DNA of 64,000 nucleotides from Candidatus Polarisedimenticolaceae bacterium (GTDB taxonomy: Bacteria; Pseudomonadota; Gammaproteobacteria; Chromatiales; Chromatiaceae), in assembly GCA_021648685.1 (NCBI GenBank), contig JAKISI010000003.1:1-64000 (forward strand), given 5' to 3'. A model generated the notes under the pieces. It was not told where the DNA came from. It worked only from the letters and a program-made list of their open reading frames with translations, and did not search any database. Of this stretch, positions 43,596 through 51,256 are shown piece by piece; the first letter of the stretch is position 1; every line of letters begins with the position of its first letter. The translations under genes and the position numbers were made by a program.

Positions 43596-44818
43596 TCTGT
43601 TGCATTCTCCCCAACAAGGCGCTGGCATAGACAGTAGAAACGTTGGGCGCCAATCGACATACTGGAGTCCCGTGCGATCTGAAGGCCCTGTTTCTCGATC
43701 TGGTTGCGAAGTGCATCGTCGGTAAGGAGTTGTATGACCGATGCTGCCACTTCGTCGGTTTTTGTGCCGTCCACCAATAGCCCGTTTTGTTTGTCCCGTA
43801 CTGCTTCCACCACGCCACCGGCTCGGCCGCCGATTACGGCTCGGCCGCAGGCATTAGCTTCCAGGAAGACAAGCCCAAAGCCTTCGGTATCATGGTCGGA
43901 GAGTTCCCGGTTCGGCATTATAAATAGGTCGCAGGAGCGGTAGTGATCTGCCAGCTCGTCGTCAGGGACTCTCCCGGCAAAGGTGACGTGGTCAGTTAGG
44001 CCGAGTGAGGTGGTAAGTGAGCGGAGTTTCTCTTCGTAAGGGCCGTTGCCAATAATCAGGTAGTGTACGTTTGGGCACTGTTTTAAAATAGCTGGGAGTG
44101 CCTGAATTGTCGTGTCGAACCCTTTGCGCGGGATGAGTCGGCCGACCGTGAGCAGTATGCGTTTGCCCTCAAGGCCATAACGTTCCATAAGGGTGGAATT
44201 TACTGGTCCTGGCTGGAATTTGTTCAGATCTACGCCATTAGTAATAAGCTCAATTTTCTCTGGTGGTACATCCATCAGGTCAATCAATGCCTGGCGGGTG
44301 AAGTTACTTACAGCCACGATCGCATCATTGTTGTGAAGGGCTTTCCGGCGCTTGCGGCCAAAAAAACGGTAGTTGCTGACGGTAGTGATCTCTTCACCAT
44401 GAATGTAGTTGACCATTTTGCAGCCCAGCCAGCGCTTGGCTAATAAACCTAGCCAGCTTCCTGATACCAGTTCGCCGATGCAGACTACATCTATGTTTTC
44501 ACTCCGAATGATGCGGCTGGCCTCACGCCAGACCCGATAGCGTAGCGGGATATCGACAGTAAGGGATATCCAAAGGGAGTGCCAACGGGAGCTTATTACA
44601 GTCTCTTGCGGGCGAACAAGCTCGATGCGGTGAATGGCGTAAGGTGCGTCGGCGTCTAATTCACGCCATCCATTAAGCTCTTCACCCGTCTGGTAATTTC
44701 GCCATGGGGCTAGTACACACATGCTGTTTGCAGGCGCATAGCGGCAGATGTTCTCATAGACAACCGCTGAGCCACCATGGATGGGAGGGAAGATGCTAGT
44801 AATGAATAGACATTTCAT
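43592..44818 (-). CDS. GT4-family glycosyltransferase
   Basis: This 408-residue GT-B glycosyltransferase begins MKCLFITSIFPPIHGGSAVVYENI. The core motifs are ITNGVDLNKFQPG, ILLTVGRLIPRKGFDTTIQALP and HDTEGFGLVFLEANACGRAVIGGRAGGVVEAV, the last with the E(x)7E signature. It is the first gene of the minus-strand pair, so its promoter should be in the 44819-45057 spacer. Confidence 0.9.
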   Translation of the reverse strand: MKCLFITSIFPPIHGGSAVVYENICRYAPANSMCVLAPWRNYQTGEELNGWRELDADAPYAIHRIELVRPQETVISSRWHSLWISLTVDIPLRYRVWREASRIIRSENIDVVCIGELVSGSWLGLLAKRWLGCKMVNYIHGEEITTVSNYRFFGRKRRKALHNNDAIVAVSNFTRQALIDLMDVPPEKIELITNGVDLNKFQPGPVNSTLMERYGLEGKRILLTVGRLIPRKGFDTTIQALPAILKQCPNVHYLIIGNGPYEEKLRSLTTSLGLTDHVTFAGRVPDDELADHYRSCDLFIMPNRELSDHDTEGFGLVFLEANACGRAVIGGRAGGVVEAVRDKQNGLLVDGTKTDEVAASVIQLLTDDALRNQIEKQGLQIARDSSMSIGAQRFYCLCQRLVGENATE

Positions 44819-45057
44819 ACGGTATTGTTGTATACGCCGCTTGCTTAGTATTTCTTTCAGTAGATGTAGGTTTCTTGCGCTCCGGGAAGCAATAAAATCA
44901 TACCAGCATTTCTATACAAGTTGCTATAAGATATCGCTGCTGCCCGGAGAAAGTTGCGGCACCCAGTCGTAACATAGTGTAATAATAGGGGAAAAACCAA
45001 CCAGATGCCTGTTACCGACTTGAGCCGTGTTTTGTGCCCTAAACTATCCTAGGAAGA

Positions 45058-45249
45058 CTCGGTTGGATTGTTCCGCCAGATAATATTTCATCCCTAAAAA
45101 CCGTGCTGCAGAATCTTATAGAGAATGGTACTGCGTTGTGCTCACCAGATAGTGATTTTGTTGGTGGGTTTGAGCGTCGTAAATTAGTGCAACGGCTTGC
45201 AGAGGTGCTCAACCAAGTTGTTGATGAACCAGCGTCTGTGCAGGGTTAA
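45058..45249 (+). pseudogene. C-terminal remnant of a glycosyltransferase
   Basis: Reading from 45058 gives LGWIVPPDNISSLKTVLQNL, then CSPDSDFVGGFERRKLVQRLAEVLNQVV and a stop at 45249. This looks like the tail of a GT4 enzyme, where the donor domain ends and the last helix packs back. No start or upstream domain is present, so it is a truncated gene. It marks a rearrangement point between the minus-strand pair and the second XrtA segment. Confidence 0.55.
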
Positions 45250-45260
45250 CGGTATTTCAC

Positions 45261-46370
45261 TTGCAAACTGTAGCGCCAATGGAAGTAAAATCATTTTTAC
45301 AATTTGAGCATTTACCATCGGCGTGCAATGCGCTTTTTGAGTCAGCTGCAGCTGAGAGTCCGTTTCTCTCCAGAGAGTGGTTTGAGCACCTGGCTGCTAA
45401 TGCGCTCGATCCAGGTGATGAGATAGTTCTTATTGTTGCTTTTACCAATGAAGGAGAAGCAGCGTGTATTTTACCGTTGCTGCGCCCCGGAAGCTCTGCT
45501 CATTTAGTGTCTATAAAACGATTAGGTGCGTTGCAAAATTTCTATACCCCTGATTTCAGACCCTTGATGCGAGCCGGGGTAGCTGGTGTTGAGGGGATGG
45601 CGGCAATCGCGCACTATCTCTCTTCCAGGTGCTGTTCAATAGATGTAGTGGATATTGGTCCTATACCGAAAGATGAATCAGCTTTTGAGATTTACCAAAA
45701 GGCAGTAAATGAGGCGGGATTTTCATCCAAAGCATATTTTCGTTTTGGTAATCATTATCTGCTGCTCAAAGGGCAAAGCTATAAAGCCTATATGAGTGAA
45801 TTACCATCGCAACTGCGCCATACCCTGGTTCGTAAAGGGCGGCGGCTGGACAGGGAAAAAACAGTAGAATACCGTTTGGTGACAGAGCTGGCGGATGTCC
45901 CGGCTGCTGCACAGGCCTATGATGTTATCTACCGTGAAAGCTGGAAACGACCAGAGCCATACCCGGATTTTATGGAAGGGTTGATGGCTATGGCGGCAGA
46001 CAAGGGATGGCTTCGGTTAGGTTTGTTGTGTATTGATGGTGAACCGGCCGCCTCACATCTCTGGTTTATCTCAGGAGATATTGCATATATATATAAGCTT
46101 GCCTATAGAGAGCGCTATCAAAAATACTCACCTGGTACGCTGCTTATGGGGTGGATGATGGAGCAGGCCATTGATAAAGAGGGTGTGCATAAAGTGGATT
46201 TCTTGACGGGTGATGATAGGTATAAATCTGACTGGATGTCTCATCGATCTGAATTATGGGGTATATTAGCGATGAATCAGGGGACCTGGTGTGGAAAGGC
46301 AATTGCCCTGAGAGAAAAGCTCTATTCATATGCTGCAGGCAAGATGCGTGCAGATGTAAGACAAATTTAG
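45261..46370 (+). CDS. GNAT-family (CelD/BcsL-like) acyltransferase, XrtA-associated
   Basis: This 369-residue protein has a double-GNAT, FemAB/CelD-like layout. The N-terminal part has ESPFLSREWFEHLAANAL and LIVAFTNEGEAACILPLL. The C-terminal part has HTLVRKGRRLDREKTVEYRLV, RLGLLCIDGEPAASHLWFISGDIAYIYKLAYRERYQKYSPGTLLM and KVDFLTGDDRYKSDWM. The GDDRYK segment near the C-terminus is typical. The start is TTG at 45261 or ATG at 45279, both without a strong ribosome-binding site. It leads the acyl carrier protein/hydrolase set and could transfer the carrier-bound group. Confidence 0.83.
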   Translation: MQTVAPMEVKSFLQFEHLPSACNALFESAAAESPFLSREWFEHLAANALDPGDEIVLIVAFTNEGEAACILPLLRPGSSAHLVSIKRLGALQNFYTPDFRPLMRAGVAGVEGMAAIAHYLSSRCCSIDVVDIGPIPKDESAFEIYQKAVNEAGFSSKAYFRFGNHYLLLKGQSYKAYMSELPSQLRHTLVRKGRRLDREKTVEYRLVTELADVPAAAQAYDVIYRESWKRPEPYPDFMEGLMAMAADKGWLRLGLLCIDGEPAASHLWFISGDIAYIYKLAYRERYQKYSPGTLLMGWMMEQAIDKEGVHKVDFLTGDDRYKSDWMSHRSELWGILAMNQGTWCGKAIALREKLYSYAAGKMRADVRQI

Positions 46371-46394
46371 CATCACCGGTTTCAGGAGACCATA

Positions 46395-46646
46395 ATGGCT
46401 GTTGTGGATGAGGTTAGAGAAGTGCTGAGAGATACACTTCAATTGGGAAGCAGGGCAGATGAGCTGGAAGAGAGTTCGCCACTGCTCGGCAGTTTACCTG
46501 AGTTTGATTCAATGGCTGTAATCACGATCATTACATCTCTGGAAGAGCAATATGAGTTCATGGTGAGCGATGATGAGATTGATGCAGAGGCGTTTGAGAC
46601 GGTGGGTACACTGGTAGATTTTGTGCAGTACAAACTTGCCCAGTAG
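46395..46646 (+). CDS. Acyl carrier protein
   Basis: This 83-residue acidic four-helix carrier has its phosphopantetheine attachment Ser39 in PEFDSMAVITI. AGGAGA lies upstream of the ATG at 46395. Its neighbours (acyltransferase, two alpha/beta hydrolases, and further on an AMP-forming ligase and PLP decarboxylase) suggest a dedicated carrier for a substituent, not fatty acid synthesis. Its stop overlaps the GTG start of the next gene. Confidence 0.9.
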   Translation: MAVVDEVREVLRDTLQLGSRADELEESSPLLGSLPEFDSMAVITIITSLEEQYEFMVSDDEIDAEAFETVGTLVDFVQYKLAQ

Positions 46647-47566
46647 TGAGTAAAATTATTGATCCACATCCGCTTTTCCTTCCCGGCCCATCTGGACAGC
46701 TGTTCGCCCTTCATCTTCCGCCCGTAGCGCCAACCTTATGCCGCCAGTATCTGATTCATATCCCTGCTTTTGCTGAGGAGATGAATAAAGCGCGGCATCT
46801 GGTTGCATTGCAAGCACGTGCTTTTGCGCAGCAAGGTGTTGGGGTGCTCATCTTGGATTTATTCGGTACGGGTGATAGTACGGGTGATTTTAAGGATGCC
46901 ACCTGGTCTGCCTGGAAGGAAGATGTGGCGTCTGCTGTGATGTGGCTCAGGCAGCAGGGAGTGGAGCGTATCTCCCTCTGGGGCCTGAGGCTGGGTTGCC
47001 TGTTGGCATTTGATTTTACACAGCAAAGAAGAGGAGAAATCGAAGGGTTGCTCTTTTGGCAGCCACTCCTTGATGGCAGGGTGGCTCTTGATCGGTTCTT
47101 GCGTTTGCAGGTTGCAGCAGGGGCACTTGGCAGAGGCTGCAAGGATACTGTGCAGGGCCTAAGGTCAAGGTTGGCCGCAGAGGAGACATTGGAGATTGGA
47201 GGTTACGAAATTTCACCCATATTGGTGCGTGAACTCGACCACTGTAGCTTTCAATCACTTGGTTTGCCAATGGTTGACAGGGTGGTGTGGGTTGAAATCA
47301 GACGCTTTACTGAATCAGCGGATAGTTTATCTGTTGTTGAGAGTGGTCACTCGCCAGATGTTCGCTTGTTACCTGCATCGAAAAGCATGATTGATGATTG
47401 GCAAGGGTGTGAAACCAAAATCAAGGTTGCGCAGGTGAATGGCCCTTCGTTTTGGCAATCACAGGTAACTGAACCGATGCCTGAGCTGCTAAGCAAGACA
47501 CTGGGGCTTTGGTGGGGTTCGGCATTACCCTCTTTTCAATCCAGTCAGCCGGAGGGGGATGAGTAA
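46646..47566 (+). CDS. Exosortase A-associated hydrolase 2 (alpha/beta fold)
   Basis: This alpha/beta hydrolase-fold protein of 306 residues starts with GTG at 46646, overlapping the ACP stop. It has LILDLFGTGDSTGDF (the DxxGxGxS loop) and the nucleophile-elbow region LWGLRLGCLL (111-120). The position expected for the catalytic Ser (G-x-S-x-G) is Arg115, so the classic nucleophile is missing. It may bind an acyl-ACP or act by another residue. The call follows TIGR03101-type proteins of XrtA loci. Confidence 0.85.
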   Translation: MSKIIDPHPLFLPGPSGQLFALHLPPVAPTLCRQYLIHIPAFAEEMNKARHLVALQARAFAQQGVGVLILDLFGTGDSTGDFKDATWSAWKEDVASAVMWLRQQGVERISLWGLRLGCLLAFDFTQQRRGEIEGLLFWQPLLDGRVALDRFLRLQVAAGALGRGCKDTVQGLRSRLAAEETLEIGGYEISPILVRELDHCSFQSLGLPMVDRVVWVEIRRFTESADSLSVVESGHSPDVRLLPASKSMIDDWQGCETKIKVAQVNGPSFWQSQVTEPMPELLSKTLGLWWGSALPSFQSSQPEGDE

Positions 47567-48412
47567 GTGATGGTTGAAGAGCGAGCCGTCATGTTTTCTT
47601 GCCAGGGTGAGTCACTTATTGGAATAGCTCATATTCCGGAAAAGCCAGCATCAAAGGGCGTTCTGGTAGTGGTGGGTGGCCCGCAGTATCGGGTAGGGAG
47701 TCACCGTCAGTTTCTGCTGCTGGCCAGGTCATTGGCTCAGGGGGGGGTGCCTGTGTTCCGTTTTGACTATCGTGGTATGGGTGATAGTGAAGGTGAGATA
47801 CGGGATTTTGAAGTGATCACTGACGATATCAGGGCAGCAATGGATGCCTTCATATCTGAAGTGGGAGTAAAGGAGGTTGTGCTTTGGGGGCTGTGTGATG
47901 CAGCCACTGCGGCCTGTTTTTATGCGCCAACGGATCGGCGTGTCCCCCATCTTGTTTTGCTGAATCCCTGGGTCAGGTCGGAGGAGGGTGAGGCAAAGGC
48001 CTATCTGAAACACTACTATCTGCATCGGATATTCAGTAGGGATTTTTGGCAGAAACTGATCACAGGCCGGTTTCAGCCAAGAGAGGCAATTCGATCCCTG
48101 CTGGAGCATAGCAAAAAGGCATTCAATGCCGGGGCAAGAGCGCCAGATGAGAGTGAGCGCTTGTCAAAGTTGTCAGGTCGTATGGCAGATGGGTTGGAAT
48201 CTTTTCCGGGGTCGGCGCTGGTGATTTTGAGTGGTGATGACCTGACTGCGGCTGAGTTTAAAGATGAGATAATGGGTTCTTTACGCTGGAAGGCACTGAT
48301 GGCGGAAAAGCTGGATATCAAAGAGCTGCCAGAGGCTGACCATACTTTCTCCCGGAGAGGTTGGCGCGATCAGGTTGCTGAATGGACGCTTGGATGGGTA
48401 CTGAAACCATAA
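47567..48412 (+). CDS. Exosortase A-associated hydrolase 1 (alpha/beta fold)
   Basis: This 281-residue alpha/beta hydrolase starts with GTG at 47567, one base after the previous stop (ATG at 47570 is an alternative), with GGAGGGGG upstream. It has VFRFDYRGMGDSEGE and the elbow VVLWGLCDAATAA. There the expected Ser is Cys110, followed by Asp111. A likely catalytic His is in LPEADHTFSRRGW, and a candidate acid is in ILSGDDLTA. A Cys-nucleophile hydrolase or thioester-acting enzyme is plausible. The next gene overlaps its end by 31 bases. Confidence 0.87.
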   Translation: MMVEERAVMFSCQGESLIGIAHIPEKPASKGVLVVVGGPQYRVGSHRQFLLLARSLAQGGVPVFRFDYRGMGDSEGEIRDFEVITDDIRAAMDAFISEVGVKEVVLWGLCDAATAACFYAPTDRRVPHLVLLNPWVRSEEGEAKAYLKHYYLHRIFSRDFWQKLITGRFQPREAIRSLLEHSKKAFNAGARAPDESERLSKLSGRMADGLESFPGSALVILSGDDLTAAEFKDEIMGSLRWKALMAEKLDIKELPEADHTFSRRGWRDQVAEWTLGWVLKP

Positions 48413-49662
48413 AGAGAGTGCTGCTGATTGCCTATCATTTCCCGCCTGTTGCAGGGAGTAGCGGCGTATTGAGGACGCTGAAGTTTGCACGATACCTTCC
48501 TGAGTTTGGCTGGCGGCCCTCAGTTTTAACGGTGCACCCGAGAGCCTATGAGCGTCTATCCGACAGCCAGCTTGCACAGGTATCCAGAGATGTACCTGTG
48601 GTCAGGGCCTTTGCCCTTGATGCTGCACGTCATATGGCGCTGGCTGGGCGTTATCCACGCTGCTTTGCGCTGCCGGATCGTTGGGTAAGCTGGCTGTTGG
48701 GGGCCGTTCCTGCCGGATTGAAGATGGTACGAGAACAGCGTCCTCTGGTTCTCTGGTCTACTTACCCTATGCCGACAGCGCATCTTGTTGGCCTCTTCCT
48801 GCATCGGCTAACAGGACTACCCTGGATTGCCGATTGTCGCGACAGCATGCTGGATGATACTTACCCGGCTGACCCATTAAAGCGCCGAATCCATGCCTGG
48901 ATTGAACGGCGTGTGGTTCATTCAGCCAAACGCATAGTGTTTACCACCCCAGGTACACTGCGAATGTATGCTGAGCGATATCCTGAGGTTCCTAAGGATC
49001 GATGGGTGCTGATTGCGAATGGCTATGATGAAGAGGATTTTTGCGAGCAGCTTAATGCTACTGTTGTGCCAGATGGTTTTTCGGGAAAACAGACATTGTT
49101 GCACAGTGGTTTGATCGACCCTGTTGACCGTGATCCACGCCCTTTTCTTACTGCGTTATCCCGGCTCAAGCAGTCTGGAGGTATTAAGCCGCAGGAGTTG
49201 CGCGTTGTGTTTCGTGCATCTGGATTGGATGATGAGTTGCGGTCATGGATTCATGCATTGGAGATAGATGATGTTGTGGAGACGGCACCACCACTTCCAT
49301 ATCATGAAGCGCTTGCTGAAATGAGAGAAGCAACCGCTTTGCTGCTATTGCAAGGTGCATGCTGCAATCACCAGATTCCGGCAAAACTTTACGAGTATCT
49401 TAGAGTGGGGCGCCCTATTGTCGGGCTTACTGATGCTGAGGGTGATAGTGCTGCACTATTGCGAGAGCTTGCCGCAGACACAATTCTGCCGCTGGATGAT
49501 GAAACTGTAATAATGGCGACCCTTCCCGATGTTCTCATGAAGTTACAGGCGGGGTGTTTACCGATAGCCGCTGATGAGGCTGTTGCATTGCATTCGAGGC
49601 GGAGCCGTACAGCAGAGCTTGCATTGTTGCTTGATCAGGTGATTCTGGAGGTGGGTAGCTAA
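48382..49662 (+). CDS. Glycosyltransferase (GT4-like)
   Basis: This 426-residue GT-B enzyme has N-terminal VLLIAYHFPPVAGSSGVLRTLKFARYLPEFGW, resembling the minus-strand enzyme at 42180. The C-terminal domain has TLLHSGLIDPVDRDPRPFLTAL and NHQIPAKLYEYLRVGRPIVGLTDAEGD. The start may be 48382 or ATG 48394; both lie inside hydrolase 1. It is the last gene of this + strand run and converges on the flippase. Confidence 0.87.
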   Translation: MDAWMGTETIKRVLLIAYHFPPVAGSSGVLRTLKFARYLPEFGWRPSVLTVHPRAYERLSDSQLAQVSRDVPVVRAFALDAARHMALAGRYPRCFALPDRWVSWLLGAVPAGLKMVREQRPLVLWSTYPMPTAHLVGLFLHRLTGLPWIADCRDSMLDDTYPADPLKRRIHAWIERRVVHSAKRIVFTTPGTLRMYAERYPEVPKDRWVLIANGYDEEDFCEQLNATVVPDGFSGKQTLLHSGLIDPVDRDPRPFLTALSRLKQSGGIKPQELRVVFRASGLDDELRSWIHALEIDDVVETAPPLPYHEALAEMREATALLLLQGACCNHQIPAKLYEYLRVGRPIVGLTDAEGDSAALLRELAADTILPLDDETVIMATLPDVLMKLQAGCLPIAADEAVALHSRRSRTAELALLLDQVILEVGS

Positions 49663-49711
49663 AGCCATTTGGCAGCTGTTACCAAAGCAAGGTTTGCTGT
49701 TGCATTGCAGT

Positions 49712-51154
49712 TTAGGCTCTGGAGCGCCTGAAAATCTGAAGCAGCTCCTGAGCATCACGGCGATTCAACAGCCAGACAGCAGCAACGTAGCTGGCTGCAC
49801 CGATAAGTATTTGAGTGGCCAGTCTGGCCATCCCCTCGAGATTGATGGTGAAATCAAAGGATATAATACAGAGCGCCATCAATACTGCTGGAATGGCCGA
49901 GCGACAAAGTTGTGTGAGTACCTCTAGTGCAGAGATATCTACAATCTGGGCCGTCCGAAAGATAACAACCAGTAAAATAGCGCAGGCAGCAATACTCCAT
50001 CCCATACTTACGCCAACCAGCCCTGCTTGTGATCCGATGGCGACTGCTACTGCCATCAGGACAAGACCAATGCCCATATTGCTAAAAGAGAGGCGAGCCA
50101 TGCCGAGCGCCTGTAAAAAAGGGGAGATGGCAGCCTGTGCGACGCGAACGGGCATGGCAAAAGAGATGATTTGAAGTGGCAGCACGGCATCAAGCCACTG
50201 TTCGCCCAGTAGTTGCGGTACAAAAACAGGTGCAGTAATGGCTATACCCCAGAAAACCGGAAATGAGAGTATGGCACTCAAGCGGATATATTTACAGAGG
50301 TAGTAATTTGGTGCGCCACCTGAACGATGTGCCTCGGCATAGGCGGGTAAGGCCACGGCATTCAGCGTTCCCTGCACCTTGGTTTGGGGAAGTTGAGCGA
50401 GCTCTTTTGCAACAGAATAACTGCCTAATTGTGTGCCGCCCAGGGTTAAGCCGATTATAAAAATATCGGCCTGTGACCATAGCTTCCAAAGCATCTGTTC
50501 CAATGTTACCCATGAGCTGAAGGCAAGTGTTTTGCGAAGGCCTCGAAAATCAAATGATGGCCAGCCAGGCAAGGTGGTGAAACATGCAAAAAGAATGGCG
50601 TTGAGAATATGTGTAAACAGCATGCCCCAAACCAGAGCCCACACGCCTTTGCCAAGGTAGGCCAATATAAGGGTTAGTATGCCGCCGCTCAATGTGCCTG
50701 TAAGTTCGATGAGTGAGATTGTGCGTAGATTGAGTTTGCGCAGCAACAGAGCCCTTGGCACAACCGTAAATCCACTTATCAAGAGCGTAAGGGCAAGTGT
50801 GAAAAGTACGGGTGTTAGCGCAGGAGTGTTGAAGAGGTTAGCGATAATGTGGGCGGTTGCGCTGAGGATCAACCCCAGAGTGGTTGCAACAGTAAGCGTA
50901 AAACCGAGAGTCTGGCGTATGAATGTTTCGGATAGGGTTTCAGCTTTTATCAATGCTGCGCCTAACCCGAATTCTGTTAGCGGGGAGAGCAAGGAGATGA
51001 ACAGCATGGCCAGAGCCATGGTTCCGTAATCCTGCGGGCTGAGCAGGCGAATGATATACAGTGTCATTGCCCAGCTTAATATTTGTCCAATAACTTTAAC
51101 GCCACCCGACCAGGCGAGAGCGTGCAGGACTAATCTGCGCAGATCTGGAGTCAC
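49712..51154 (-). CDS. Lipopolysaccharide biosynthesis protein / flippase (Wzx-like)
   Basis: This 480-residue polytopic MOP-superfamily transporter is the second flippase of the window. It starts with GTG at 51154 (MTPDLRRLVLHALAWSGGVKVIGQILSWAMTLYIIRLLSPQDYGTMAL). Pairs of hydrophobic helices run throughout. It is a single minus-strand gene between the glycosyltransferase and the amidotransferase, with a 102-base divergent spacer to the latter. Confidence 0.9.
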   Translation of the reverse strand: MTPDLRRLVLHALAWSGGVKVIGQILSWAMTLYIIRLLSPQDYGTMALAMLFISLLSPLTEFGLGAALIKAETLSETFIRQTLGFTLTVATTLGLILSATAHIIANLFNTPALTPVLFTLALTLLISGFTVVPRALLLRKLNLRTISLIELTGTLSGGILTLILAYLGKGVWALVWGMLFTHILNAILFACFTTLPGWPSFDFRGLRKTLAFSSWVTLEQMLWKLWSQADIFIIGLTLGGTQLGSYSVAKELAQLPQTKVQGTLNAVALPAYAEAHRSGGAPNYYLCKYIRLSAILSFPVFWGIAITAPVFVPQLLGEQWLDAVLPLQIISFAMPVRVAQAAISPFLQALGMARLSFSNMGIGLVLMAVAVAIGSQAGLVGVSMGWSIAACAILLVVIFRTAQIVDISALEVLTQLCRSAIPAVLMALCIISFDFTINLEGMARLATQILIGAASYVAAVWLLNRRDAQELLQIFRRSRA

Positions 51155-51256
51155 AGTGTCAGTAGCTTATTTGTGGTGGCTGAAAACGGATCTATTAGTA
51201 TGTTGTTGCTTAATGAAATAAGATTAACATCTAGCTATATTCTTTGGGAGGAATAG

